From G963556115 sp963678205 (GTDB taxonomy: Bacteria > Planctomycetota > SZUA-567): a stretch of 64,000 nt of DNA. The notes under the pieces are model-generated. The model did not search any database. It was not told where the DNA came from and was given only the letters and a program-made list of their open reading frames with translations. Each line of letters starts with the position of its first letter. Position 1 is the stretch's first letter. Positions 1 through 8,362 of the stretch are shown here, one piece after another. Location: assembly GCA_963678205.1 (NCBI GenBank), contig OY782760.1:1860001-1924000 (forward strand), in the 5' to 3' direction. Position numbers and translations under genes: made by a program.

Positions 1-77
1 CCGTATAGAGCAGGTTTTAAGCTTGAAATATCTTTAGTATAAATATAGAATCCCTAATAAATGTTATGGAGATTTTT

Positions 78-548
78 TTGAAGAATAAGAATAGAATATT
101 TTTTTCTCAAGTTTCGAAAATAGTATGGATTATTCCATTACTTGTCGTATTGTTATTCCAGTCTCTTAGTTCTGAGAGATTGGTTTTACGGTATTCTCAA
201 GAAGGGGTTTTTAAATTACTCCTTGAGAAGGATGTTCACACTACTCCATTTAACTGCCTAGAGGATAGCTGTTGCTCCATGAGCAGTCAAATATTTATGG
301 ACAGTTGTCATCAAGATACAGTAAGTAAAACAGCAGAACCAATGTTGTGCTGCTCTGAACTCCCATTTGGTGGAGGCGCTACACCAGCAAGTAAAATTGC
401 TCTTAATCAAATTGCTTTTATTAACCTGAGTATTTACAATGATAAAATTGAATATAATTCAAATCCAAATAATCTAATATCTACAGCTTCTCTTGTATTT
501 AAGCATGGCCCTCCTGGCTATGTAAAAACGACAGTTCTGCGTTTATGA
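78..548 (+). CDS. Cysteine-rich protein with N-terminal membrane segment, function unknown
   Basis: Not a family I recognise. The N-terminus has a hydrophobic stretch (IVWIIPLLVVLLFQ), so the product is probably membrane-anchored or exported. The middle carries seven cysteines, among them two Cys-Cys-Ser motifs (DSCCSM and LCCSEL) with DSCHQ between them, which looks like a metal or redox site. It lies 118 bp upstream of a thioredoxin-fold gene and an FtsX-type ABC transporter that also carry Cys-Cys-Ser, so a shared pathway is inferred. TTG at 78 is preferred because GGAG lies six bases upstream; an in-frame ATG at 66 has no ribosome site. Confidence 0.6.
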   Translation: MKNKNRIFFSQVSKIVWIIPLLVVLLFQSLSSERLVLRYSQEGVFKLLLEKDVHTTPFNCLEDSCCSMSSQIFMDSCHQDTVSKTAEPMLCCSELPFGGGATPASKIALNQIAFINLSIYNDKIEYNSNPNNLISTASLVFKHGPPGYVKTTVLRL

Positions 549-666
549 TTTTTCACTATATAATAGTTTGATTCTTATGTGACTTTATGTTTGTAAAGAT
601 CGCATGGTAGTATTTTGAATTTGATTAGACCCAAATTTAATGGGTTTATTATAAAGTGGAGAAAAT

Positions 667-1392
667 ATGTTTAATAAAAGTTTTTATATTTTAATGTTTT
701 TGTTTTGTCTTGTATCTACTAGTGTTTATGCTGCTAGCAATGATTTAGAAAAGAAAATAGAAGGTGTTGGCGCTGAAGGGCGCTTTGCCGTAATTCTATT
801 TTATGATAATGAAGATACTAAAGAGTATAAAGATATGCTGAAGACAGTTCAAAAATTTGTGGATAAAACTTCTGATAAAATTGATTTTATCAAGCTTGAT
901 GCTGGGGATGAGTCAGCGCAATCAATTGTACAGAAATACCGTCTGTCAAGAGCTCCCAAACCTTTAACTCTGGTCTTTGCCCCAAATGGTGCTATAACTG
1001 GCGGCTATGCTCAGAAAATAAATACTAAAAAACTTGAAAAATCTTTGGTTGGTCCTGTTCAGCAGGAAATAGTAAGGGCAACTCAGGCAAGAAAGCCTGT
1101 TATTCTAAAGATTCCTGGAGGCTCTAGCCAAGCTAATGAAGTGGTTGATAAGGCTATAAAAGAGTTTGAGCATTTACGTAAAATTACTCCTGAAGTAATA
1201 ACAATAACAAGTCTTACTAAAGATGATAAGGAGCTTAAAAAGAAATTTAATATTGACTTTAAACAGAAGACGGTACAGACAATTGTGCTTACTACAGCAG
1301 GTACTATGGCAGGCAGGTTTGTTGGAACGGTAAGCGCAGAAGAAATTTATGAAGCGTTGAAAAATTCTGGCAGCAGCTGTTGTTCTAAATAG
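667..1392 (+). CDS. Exported protein with two thioredoxin-like folds and C-terminal Cys-Cys-Ser
   Basis: The first 23 or so residues form a Sec signal peptide ending VYAAS, so the protein is periplasmic. Residues about 35-135 read like a thioredoxin fold (RFAVILFYDN, then IDFIKLDAGDES, then APKPLTLVFAPNG) but the redox CXXC is absent. A second, similar unit follows at about 140-235 (KPVILKIPGG, VQTIVLTTAGTMAGRF). The only cysteines are the pair in the last residues, SSCCSK. The start has GGAG seven bases upstream. It sits 23 bp before the permease gene and is probably cotranscribed, suggesting a periplasmic partner that presents or receives a thiol-bound ligand. Without CXXC it is unlikely to be an ordinary disulfide reductase. 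Confidence 0.7.
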   Translation: MFNKSFYILMFLFCLVSTSVYAASNDLEKKIEGVGAEGRFAVILFYDNEDTKEYKDMLKTVQKFVDKTSDKIDFIKLDAGDESAQSIVQKYRLSRAPKPLTLVFAPNGAITGGYAQKINTKKLEKSLVGPVQQEIVRATQARKPVILKIPGGSSQANEVVDKAIKEFEHLRKITPEVITITSLTKDDKELKKKFNIDFKQKTVQTIVLTTAGTMAGRFVGTVSAEEIYEALKNSGSSCCSK

Positions 1393-1415
1393 TTCTTTTA
1401 ATATGGAGTGAATAT

Positions 1416-2615
1416 ATGAATTTAATTACTATAGTATGGCGAGAACTGTGGGAAAGAAAAAATCAGCTTGCTACAAGCTTTTTGGCTGTCACTTTGGGCG
1501 CAGCTGCTATTGTTGCTGTTTATAATATTTCATATTATACTGAAGAAAAAGTCAATAAGGATATGAAGGCACTTGGAGCTAATGTGCTTGTATTGCCAAA
1601 AGATTCGTCTGTATCTGACTACTATAATGTAGACATGAATGGGAAGGTTATGAATGATGAAGTTATTCAGACGCTGTCAGTGGCAGGACTGGAGGGACTC
1701 GATAATATGTCTCCAAAGTTGACTTGGTTGACCTCAATTAAAGGTTTTGATATACCAGTAACTGGCATCCTGCCAAAAAATGAGATACTTGCAAAAGAGG
1801 TATGGACTGGTGTGAGAACTTTTAACCCTAAGTTTGATACTGGAACTGAAAAATTGAGTGAGGGAGAGGTACTTGCAAAAAAAAGATTTGTGCAGGATCT
1901 TTCTCTTGATCAGGTATTTTTAGGGGCTGATGTAGCAAATAAACTTTCATTGACAAAAGGTGATACACTTAAGATTGGAAAAAATTCTTTTGAAGTAAGA
2001 GAAATTTTACCACAAACAGGTACCGCCGATGATGGGAGGATATTTGCTCATCTTGATATTGTTCAAGAGATGAGCGGAAAAGGTCGGGTTGTCAGTGTTG
2101 TCGAGGTTATGGCTTGCTGCAGTACTTTGCAAAAAAATCTTTTACCAACTCTTAAAGCATTACTTCCAGGTTATAAAATCGTAACGATAAATCAGGTTAT
2201 TGAAACACAGGTAAAAGCAGCAAAATTTATGCATGATTTATCAATATTATTCCTTGCGTTGATGGTACTAGTTGGTGGAGCCTCTATCGCGACTTACATG
2301 TATGCAAATGTGCGTGACCGTAGAAGAGAGATTGGTACTATGATGGCTCTTGGTGCTCAGACATCGTCACTTCAGCAAGTGTTTCTGCTAAAAGCAGTCT
2401 TTCTGGGAGCGACTGGTGGGTGTTTTGGGTTTATTGTTGGTGCGGGTCTGGCTGTAATTCTTGGCCCGGTGCTTGCTGGTGTCGCAGTATTTCCAAGAAT
2501 TGAGTTGTTGCTTCTTGCGGTTGTCGTGTGTACAGTGCTATCGGTTATTGCGAGCTGGTTTCCTGCTCGCAGGGCAGCTCATATGGATCCGTTTACAACA
2601 TTGAGGGAGAGGTAG
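1416..2615 (+). CDS. FtsX/MacB-type ABC transporter permease
   Basis: A 399-residue permease of the FtsX/MacB/LolC class: an N-terminal membrane segment (residues about 17-40), a large periplasmic domain (about 45-270), then three C-terminal membrane helices with the family loop RDRRREIGTMMALGA. The periplasmic domain opens with LGANVLVLPK and contains EVMACCSTLQ, a vicinal cysteine pair also present in the neighbouring proteins. I recall similar permeases beside thioredoxin-like proteins in iron-related P19-type loci, but that is memory, not a search. Families of this kind transfer force across the membrane or export peptides, lipoproteins or metal ligands rather than import small solutes. 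The ATPase follows after one base. Confidence 0.85.
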   Translation: MNLITIVWRELWERKNQLATSFLAVTLGAAAIVAVYNISYYTEEKVNKDMKALGANVLVLPKDSSVSDYYNVDMNGKVMNDEVIQTLSVAGLEGLDNMSPKLTWLTSIKGFDIPVTGILPKNEILAKEVWTGVRTFNPKFDTGTEKLSEGEVLAKKRFVQDLSLDQVFLGADVANKLSLTKGDTLKIGKNSFEVREILPQTGTADDGRIFAHLDIVQEMSGKGRVVSVVEVMACCSTLQKNLLPTLKALLPGYKIVTINQVIETQVKAAKFMHDLSILFLALMVLVGGASIATYMYANVRDRRREIGTMMALGAQTSSLQQVFLLKAVFLGATGGCFGFIVGAGLAVILGPVLAGVAVFPRIELLLLAVVVCTVLSVIASWFPARRAAHMDPFTTLRER

Positions 2616-2616
2616 T

Positions 2617-3288
2617 ATGTTTGAATGTAAAAATGTAACGATGAAGTATAAGGTGCGTGGTACTACTGTAGATGCCCTTGACGGGGTTGATCTCAAAATC
2701 AATCAGGGAGAGAAGATCTCTGTTATTGGCCCTAGTGGTAGCGGAAAAAGTACGCTACTTTTAATACTAGGAGGAATGCTTTCTCCAACAGTTGGAGAGA
2801 TTTATTTTGAAGAAGAAAATTTGTATAAGTATAAGCCTGACTCTAGAGCAAGAATTAGAGGGAGTAACATGGGGTTTGTGTTTCAGACTTTCAATCTAGT
2901 GCCGTATCTTAGCGCTATTGAGAATGTGATGCTACCTTTGCATTTGAATGGACTAGATAAAACCTTGCATAAAGATAAGGCTGCAGATGTCCTGAAGCGG
3001 GTAGAACTCGCTCATAGGATGGAGCATAAACCAAATGAACTATCTATTGGGCAGCAACAGAGAGTTGCGCTTGCAAGGATGATGGTAACAGACCCAAGGA
3101 TAATTCTAGCAGATGAACCTACTGGTAGTCTGGATCCTGAAACAGGGCATCATATTCTAAACTTTTTAGATGAGCTTAATGATGAAGGTAAGACTGTTAT
3201 TATGGTTACTCATGATCCTGCGGCTGCAGATCGTGCTCAGAGAAAGTTACGGATTGTTGATGGTAAAATTGTTCCGGATGCAAGTTAA
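2617..3288 (+). CDS. ABC transporter ATPase, LolD/MacB type
   Basis: A 223-residue ATPase with Walker A GPSGSGKST (residues about 39-47), Q-loop FVFQTFNLVP, signature LSIGQQQRVALARM, Walker B IILADEPTGSLD and H-loop VTHDP. The signature motif has Ile-Gly in place of the common Gly-Gly. Length and motif spacing match the LolD/FtsE/MacB branch, which pairs with FtsX-type permeases. The gene starts one base after the permease stop, with GAGAGG inside the permease end as ribosome site. It is the last gene of this operon; a hairpin follows. Confidence 0.9.
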   Translation: MFECKNVTMKYKVRGTTVDALDGVDLKINQGEKISVIGPSGSGKSTLLLILGGMLSPTVGEIYFEEENLYKYKPDSRARIRGSNMGFVFQTFNLVPYLSAIENVMLPLHLNGLDKTLHKDKAADVLKRVELAHRMEHKPNELSIGQQQRVALARMMVTDPRIILADEPTGSLDPETGHHILNFLDELNDEGKTVIMVTHDPAAADRAQRKLRIVDGKIVPDAS

Positions 3289-3312
3289 TATCTGCTGTAA
3301 AATGTTAAAAAT

Positions 3313-3341
3313 TCCCAGCTACTTATAAAAGGTAGCTGGGG
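3313..3341 (+). terminator. Hairpin after ABC operon
   Basis: CCCAGCTAC at 3314-3322 pairs perfectly with GTAGCTGGG at 3332-3340 across a nine-base loop, 25 bp after the ATPase stop. The following tract is only moderately T-rich (GTTTATAAATTC), so termination may be partial. Confidence 0.6.
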
Positions 3342-3429
3342 TTTATAAATTCTGGCTTAACTCTACTGAGAAACTATAAGAAACATGTCTTTTCACTAGT
3401 AAAGTATATGAGATAACTCTATCTTATCA

Positions 3430-3654
3430 CTAGGCGTAGGTATCAATAATTTGTTGGGCGGTTGCCATCTTTTGCTCTATCGCTTGAGTTTGCAGGCCAC
3501 TTTCAATGAGTTTGAGTGCCATGTTTCCCTGAATTTCTACAGAGTCTTTTAGTAGGCCATAAATCCCGTCACCACCACTTGAGGAAGGACTGGCTAGTGA
3601 AGCACTAGGTGTTTGTACTGACATCGGTTGAGCTGAAACGGCTGAAACATCCAT
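3430..3654 (-). CDS. Small putative motility protein, YjfB-like
   Basis: A 74-residue protein without signal peptide or membrane segment. It starts MDVSAVSAQ, has a Ser/Pro/Gly-rich linker (residues about 12-30), and ends in a helical stretch containing LKLIESGLQTQAIEQ. The general plan (MD-[IV]-S start, short helical body) resembles the YjfB family of small putative motility proteins; this is recognition by eye. Support comes from upstream: a sequence matching the sigma-28 flagellar promoter lies 46 bases before the start codon. GGAG stands eight bases before ATG. It is transcribed alone, on the opposite strand to the ABC operon. Confidence 0.65.
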   Translation of the reverse strand: MDVSAVSAQPMSVQTPSASLASPSSSGGDGIYGLLKDSVEIQGNMALKLIESGLQTQAIEQKMATAQQIIDTYA

Positions 3655-3699
3655 GTTTATTCTCCGTTTAATGGTTATAGACTTATAAATTCTCTTTAA

Positions 3700-3726
3700 T
3701 TATCGGTAGTAAGTGAAGGAACTTTA
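3700..3726 (-). promoter_or_regulatory. Sigma-28 (FliA)-type promoter
   Basis: On the minus strand TAAAGTTC (3726-3719), an 11-base spacer, then ACCGATAA (3707-3700). The textbook sigma-28 promoter is TAAAGTTT, 11 bases, GCCGATAA, so 14 of 16 core positions match with exact spacing. It points at the 74-residue gene starting at 3654 and predicts a leader of about 40 bases. Confidence 0.7.
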
Positions 3727-3800
3727 GGGCAAAATTTTAAAATTGTAAATTTTATGGGTTAAGTTTATTTGTATATTATCTTTGTTCTTAATTATTATTA

Positions 3801-3842
3801 TATAAAAAAGCTTTCATCACGGGTAAATGTTGATGAAAGCTT
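3801..3842 (-). terminator. Rho-independent terminator of cbiM
   Basis: A perfect 12-bp stem, AAGCTTTCATCA (3808-3819) with TGATGAAAGCTT (3831-3842), loop of 11. Read on the minus strand it is followed by a run of T (3807-3801). It lies 35 bp after the cbiM stop. Confidence 0.85.
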
Positions 3843-3877
3843 AAAATATATTGCTTGTATGAAAGTTTGTTTATGAG

Positions 3878-4840
3878 TTATTTTGCTAACCGTAAACTCA
3901 AAAGCTTGATTATTGCGTAGCATACAGCAAGTACGATTGCTACTCCAATTACCCCGGCAATAGCTGTAGACATAGCTGAGTCTGAAATGCTTGTAACGCT
4001 GTAGTCTGGTAGTGGCGATGCTGTCCACAATTCCATAATTCTATCCATTACGCCCATATCTTCTGCAACCTTTTCAAGACCATCTGGTGATGAGCTTGCA
4101 AATGGACTGAGAACTGCTGCAAGGAAGAAGGCTAAACCAACTCCTATAAGAGTAACCAGCCAGCTTGTTGAAGGTTTCTTTGAGCCATTGGATTGAATAC
4201 CACTCCACTTTGGGAGTATGTCAGGACGTGAATATGATACTGCACCAACGATTGCGCAGGTAATAAGAGCTTCACCGACACCAATCAGTGCATGAGTACC
4301 TGCCATTGCTGGTAGTGCTAAAGAGAACTGGAACGTTCCTGAGAGTGCAAGCTCAATACTACAAGCTATTGAAGCAAGAACTACAGAAGCCCAGCCTGCT
4401 ATCCCAACTGCAGTTAAATAACTTTTTCGACCTTTTGGCATGAAGTGCATAACTGCTTTAAGAATTGCATAGCCACCGAATCCACCGATTATACCCATAT
4501 TAAATAAGTTTGCCCCAAGAGCAGTAATTCCGCCATCAGCAAATGCAAAAGCTTGTACTGCAAGAACTGCAAACATAATAATGTATGCTCTGCATGGACC
4601 GAATAGTGCAGCCATAGCTAGCGCACCAAGAAAGTGTCCGCTTGTTCCTGTCCCAACTGGGAAGTTAAGCATCTGAGCTGAAAAAACAACACCTGCAGCT
4701 GTAGCTGGGATCATACTGCTAAGTTTTGATTCTTTGCTGCTCATTTTTATCTTTACTGCACTGATTCCTAAAACACCTGCTGAAATCGCAGCTGTTCCTA
4801 TACAAACAGGTATCGAGCAAAAACCGTCTGGAATATGCAT
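3878..4840 (-). CDS. cbiM: Cobalt/nickel ECF transporter substrate-binding membrane protein (CbiM/NikM with PDGLE domain)
   Basis: A 320-residue membrane protein. The N-terminus MHIPDG is the CbiM/NikM hallmark whose free amino end and His2 help bind Co2+ or Ni2+. NFPVGTGTSGHFLGA and THALIGVGEALIT are further family motifs. After about residue 215 a linker leads to a C-terminal unit with SSPDGLEKVAEDMG, the PDGLE (CbiN/NikN-like) module, and two more membrane segments, so this is an M-N fusion. The ATPase (CbiO/NikO) and coupling protein (CbiQ/NikQ) are not adjacent. I saw no cobalamin riboswitch in the 297 bp upstream. Whether it carries Co or Ni cannot be told. AAGGAG stands eight bases before ATG. 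Confidence 0.9.
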   Translation of the reverse strand: MHIPDGFCSIPVCIGTAAISAGVLGISAVKIKMSSKESKLSSMIPATAAGVVFSAQMLNFPVGTGTSGHFLGALAMAALFGPCRAYIIMFAVLAVQAFAFADGGITALGANLFNMGIIGGFGGYAILKAVMHFMPKGRKSYLTAVGIAGWASVVLASIACSIELALSGTFQFSLALPAMAGTHALIGVGEALITCAIVGAVSYSRPDILPKWSGIQSNGSKKPSTSWLVTLIGVGLAFFLAAVLSPFASSSPDGLEKVAEDMGVMDRIMELWTASPLPDYSVTSISDSAMSTAIAGVIGVAIVLAVCYAIIKLLSLRLAK

Positions 4841-5137
4841 GACAATTCTCCTTTGAATAGTTCAAAATTTTAACCATAGACCACTTCTCAATAAAACAAT
4901 GTAGATTGTACTATTTTGTATTATATTATCAACAGGAATTTGTTGTTTTTGACCTTATCCTGCTCAAATTTTAGTTTTAATGATAAATTTGTATTAATGC
5001 TTAAAAAATTGCCATTATTTGAAGGTGTTTTATTTAGTTGTAATATTTATATTTAGTCAAATGATTTATAGAGTTAATGATGACTTTTATAGCTGTTATG
5101 CTTGTTTTCTGACATTATAAAAACTAAAATTTTGAGA

Positions 5138-5863
5138 TTACTTTTTTAAATTTGCCTCAAAATCCGATAGTGTTTGAGCATTACTGAGTAAGAAAGGACC
5201 GATTCGGGTACGGGTAAGAGCCGTCATTGTAGCAAAGCAACCAAGCTTTTTACCGAAATCTTCTATAAGTGTTCTGATATAGAATCCCTTGCTGACTGAG
5301 ACTTTAATTTTACCCTCTATTCCGTCAAAATTCAGTAACTTGAGGTTGAATGTTTCAACTTCTCTGGGTTCTCTTTCTACTGTTTTACCTTCTCTAGCCA
5401 GTTCGTAAAGTCTTTTGCCATTAACTTTTAAAGCACTGTACATTGGCGGTAGCTGCTGAATCTTGCCTCTGAATGAGTTGAGTGTTTCTTCAAGTGACTC
5501 TGTTGTTATTGGGAGCTGGGAAATATCACAGCTTTCAATGACTTCGCCTGTAATATCCTGGGTATCAGTGCGAAGACCAAGTTTGAAGCTTGCAATATAC
5601 TCTTTATCAAAATCCTGCATAGCATCAAAAAGTCTTGTGGCATTTCCTGCAAATATTAATAAAAGGCCTTTTGCCATTGGGTCCAGAGTACCACCGTGAC
5701 CTACACGTTTCATCTGAAGATAGCGGCGCATTTTAGCAACTACATCATGACTTGTCCAGTCTGATTCTTTATTAATAAGAAAAATACCTGGTATTTTGCC
5801 AATTAATGAACTTGGTTCTGTTTTAAAGGTTGCTAGAAGCTCTGGAAATGGTATACTTTGCAA
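5138..5863 (-). CDS. truB: tRNA pseudouridine(55) synthase TruB
   Basis: Makes pseudouridine at position 55 of the T-loop in elongator tRNAs. The catalytic Asp lies in HGGTLDPMAKGLL (residues about 56-68); GIFLINKESDWTSHDVV, LPPMYSALKVNGKRLYELAREG and FYIRTLIEDFG are the other TruB motifs. At 241 residues it is shorter than E. coli TruB (314) and lacks the C-terminal PUA-like domain, as many bacterial TruBs do. The start codon is TTG at 5863, set by AAGGAG seven bases upstream. It stands alone rather than beside rbfA/rpsO, its common location. Confidence 0.93.
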   Translation of the reverse strand: MQSIPFPELLATFKTEPSSLIGKIPGIFLINKESDWTSHDVVAKMRRYLQMKRVGHGGTLDPMAKGLLLIFAGNATRLFDAMQDFDKEYIASFKLGLRTDTQDITGEVIESCDISQLPITTESLEETLNSFRGKIQQLPPMYSALKVNGKRLYELAREGKTVEREPREVETFNLKLLNFDGIEGKIKVSVSKGFYIRTLIEDFGKKLGCFATMTALTRTRIGPFLLSNAQTLSDFEANLKK

Positions 5864-5967
5864 ACGTTTCTCCTTGTAAGCTATTTATTCTATTGTTTTT
5901 TAGATTATATAGTTATAATTATGTAAGAGAATTTATCAAGAGATTTGTATAGAGATGTAGAGGAAAT

Positions 5968-6915
5968 ATGGGTAGCAATGGCAAAGTTGATCTGACTGTT
6001 ATTATTGTTAACTTTAATACCGAGAAGTTGGTGTGTGAATGCATTGGATCTATTCCAAGAGGAATAGGAGAGTATACATATAAGGTTATAGTCGTTGATA
6101 ATGGCTCTGTTGATAATTCTATTGAAGAGATTATAAAAAGATTTCCAGATGTTACTATAATTGAAAATAGGAAAAATCTTGGATTTGCAGCGGCTAATAA
6201 TAAAGGACTTGAAATCGCGGATAGTTCATATTATCTTTTACTTAATTCTGATACTATTGTGTGTGATAATAGCATTGCTAAGGTACTGGATTTTATGGTA
6301 GCGACCTCTGACTGTGGTTTTGCAAGTCCGCAATTATTGAATGAGGATGGAACGTTACAGAATACTGCTGCTAATTTCCCTTCTCTTGTTACTGAGTTAA
6401 GTAATAAAAGTCTGCTTAGGATGTTTTTCCCTTCCAGATATTATAAGAAGAAATTGGTTGCTAGGTCACCACTGGCTGTAGAGTCTCTTGTAGGAGCTGC
6501 TCTTTTTGCTAGGGCTGAGATGTGTGATAAAATTGGTTTTTATGATGAAGGTTATTTCTTCTTTATTGAAGAGACTGAGTGGTGTATGAGAGCATTAAAA
6601 AATGGCTGGAAGTCATATCTTCTGCCGCATGCACAGATTTATCACTTACAAGGTCAGACTGCAAAAACAGTATCGTTTGCAGTAAGAATCGAGTACTGGA
6701 GGAGCAGGTACAAGTATTTCAAAGACAGTTATTCGTCTTTTACATATTTTACATTGGTAGCAGGCCTGTTAATAAAAAATACAGCAAATATGTTGCTGAA
6801 CTTGCTTGGAGCGCCATTTTCTGTAAAATCAAGGCATAAACTCAAGTTGTCTCTGTATATTTTTAAATGGCATCTTTGCGGGTGTCCAAAGAATATGGGA
6901 TTGAGTGAATCTTAA
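5968..6915 (+). CDS. Family 2 glycosyltransferase
   Basis: A 315-residue GT-A fold glycosyltransferase of family 2, the type that adds rhamnose or other sugars to surface polysaccharide or lipopolysaccharide. Motifs: LTVIIVNFN at the start, VVDNGS (residues about 46-51), ENRKNLGFAAANNKG (nucleotide-sugar loop), LLLNSDT (metal-binding Asp region) and FIEETEWCMRA (acceptor-side acids). Residues about 250-280 are hydrophobic and may touch the membrane. GAGG precedes the ATG. Sugar and acceptor cannot be named. The pseudouridine synthase gene follows after 27 bp. Confidence 0.88.
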   Translation: MGSNGKVDLTVIIVNFNTEKLVCECIGSIPRGIGEYTYKVIVVDNGSVDNSIEEIIKRFPDVTIIENRKNLGFAAANNKGLEIADSSYYLLLNSDTIVCDNSIAKVLDFMVATSDCGFASPQLLNEDGTLQNTAANFPSLVTELSNKSLLRMFFPSRYYKKKLVARSPLAVESLVGAALFARAEMCDKIGFYDEGYFFFIEETEWCMRALKNGWKSYLLPHAQIYHLQGQTAKTVSFAVRIEYWRSRYKYFKDSYSSFTYFTLVAGLLIKNTANMLLNLLGAPFSVKSRHKLKLSLYIFKWHLCGCPKNMGLSES

Positions 6916-6942
6916 AATTGAAAGGTATTGAAGGTATTATTA

Positions 6943-8025
6943 ATGGAACGGTTACATAAGTTTTTAGCACATTGCGGGGTAGCTTCAAGAAGAAAAGCTG
7001 AAGAGATTATACTTGAAGGGCGTGTTGCTATTAATGGTGAGGTTGTAGATGAACTGGGAGTCAAAGTAGACCCAGAGAAAGATTATGTTACTGTTGATGG
7101 TAAAACAGTCCATCAAGAACGTAAAACTTACCTCCTTTTACATAAGCCAAAAGGGTATACAACTACTGCTGAAGATGAGTATGGACGTAAGACTGTACTT
7201 GATCTTGTCCCGTCAGAAATTTCTCAAAGAGTGTACCCCGCAGGAAGACTTGACAGGGATAGTGAAGGGCTCATTGTACTGACAAATGATGGCGACCTTT
7301 CATACTATCTTACTCATCCTAGCCAAGGAGTTCGTAAAGTATATGAAGTTACGGTGATCGGGCGTATTGAAGACTCTGTTATTAGAGATCTTCTTGATAC
7401 TGGTGTGCGTATTGGACCAGTGCTGGTAAAGCCTTCTTTCTGTAAGGTTGCTCGCCGCAGTAAAGAACGCACAACACTAAAGATAGGAGTTTCTGAAGGT
7501 GTGAACCGTGAGGTAAGACGTTTATTTGCGATACTTGGGCATGAGGTTAAAAGGCTTGTTCGTCTGGAAGTAGGCCCATTTACTTTGAAAGGTATTCCTA
7601 AAGGTAAGTGCCGAAAGATATCTAAAGTTGAATTAGATCGAGTATTTGATTTAATGAATAATCCGTCTGAGGCTAAGATGGAGGTAATGAGTAAGCTGAA
7701 ACGTCGTTATAGTGGTACCACTTCCAGGCCATCAGGTAAGCCTGATCCGGCTCGTCCGCAGCGTTACAGCGGAATAAATAAACTAAAGAAGAAAAGTTTT
7801 TCCTCTTCTTCTTCACGTAGCAAAGGCGGCTCTGAAGAAAGATTTGGCAGAGGAAAGTCTCAAGACGGTTCTGAGGAGAAGCTTGGCAGAGGAAAGCGTC
7901 CTAAGCGCGGTGAAAGAACCGGAGGTGGCGTCAGTAATGTAACAGCAAAGAAGGTTACTCGCAAAAAAGTAGATAAGAAAATATCGAAGAAGCCTGCTGC
8001 AGCTAAGAAGCATCCATTGGCATAG
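6943..8025 (+). CDS. RsuA/RluB/E/F-family rRNA pseudouridine synthase with basic tail
   Basis: Isomerises a uridine in 16S or 23S rRNA. Residues 1-60 are an S4 RNA-binding domain (RLHKFLAHCGVASRRKAEEII). The catalytic domain has AGRLDRDSEGLIVLTNDGDL, with the nucleophilic Asp in RLD, and GVNREVRRLFAILGHEV. After about residue 240 comes a 120-residue Lys/Arg/Ser/Gly-rich tail with repeated units (EERFGRGKS, EEKLGRGKR) ending in a Lys/Ala-rich stretch, probably disordered RNA-binding. RluB has a basic tail too, so RluB is the best guess. ATG at 6943 is preferred (AAGG eight bases upstream) over an in-frame TTG at 6928. Confidence 0.88.
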   Translation: MERLHKFLAHCGVASRRKAEEIILEGRVAINGEVVDELGVKVDPEKDYVTVDGKTVHQERKTYLLLHKPKGYTTTAEDEYGRKTVLDLVPSEISQRVYPAGRLDRDSEGLIVLTNDGDLSYYLTHPSQGVRKVYEVTVIGRIEDSVIRDLLDTGVRIGPVLVKPSFCKVARRSKERTTLKIGVSEGVNREVRRLFAILGHEVKRLVRLEVGPFTLKGIPKGKCRKISKVELDRVFDLMNNPSEAKMEVMSKLKRRYSGTTSRPSGKPDPARPQRYSGINKLKKKSFSSSSSRSKGGSEERFGRGKSQDGSEEKLGRGKRPKRGERTGGGVSNVTAKKVTRKKVDKKISKKPAAAKKHPLA

Positions 8026-8097
8026 TTCTTGGGCTTTGAATAAATTGCAAGTTTATATTATTATAGTCTTATGTTAACATTATAATTCTTTTATTTT

Positions 8098-8135
8098 AAA
8101 TGTAGTGCACAAGAAGAGTGCACTACATTTTTTTG
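8098..8135 (+). terminator. Strong rho-independent terminator
   Basis: Perfect 13-bp stem AAATGTAGTGCAC (8098-8110) with GTGCACTACATTT (8118-8130), seven-base loop, then a T run. It ends the glycosyltransferase-pseudouridine synthase unit. Confidence 0.9.
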
Positions 8136-8362
8136 TAAAAGTAGAAAAATATTCTGTTGTTTATGTGAAAAAAGAAATTTAAAATTTAGCTATGTTTTGC
8201 CTGTTTGTATGAGTCTCTTGGTGCAAGTCGTTGTATTGTAAGCGATTGTAGATGATTTATGGATCGGGTTGTTGCTGGTATGATTATTGTATATTTATTA
8301 AAGATGGAGATAGAATGAATTAGATGAATAAAGGAGCCATTGAATTTCAAGGAGACAAAATT

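Noticed and set aside
3798..4028. 76-codon open frame opposite the end of cbiM
   Set aside because: Lies inside cbiM and its terminator, has no ribosome site and a composition unlike a real protein.
4841..5137. Cobalamin riboswitch or NikR site upstream of cbiM
   Set aside because: No B12-box-like sequence and no NikR palindrome could be found on either strand.
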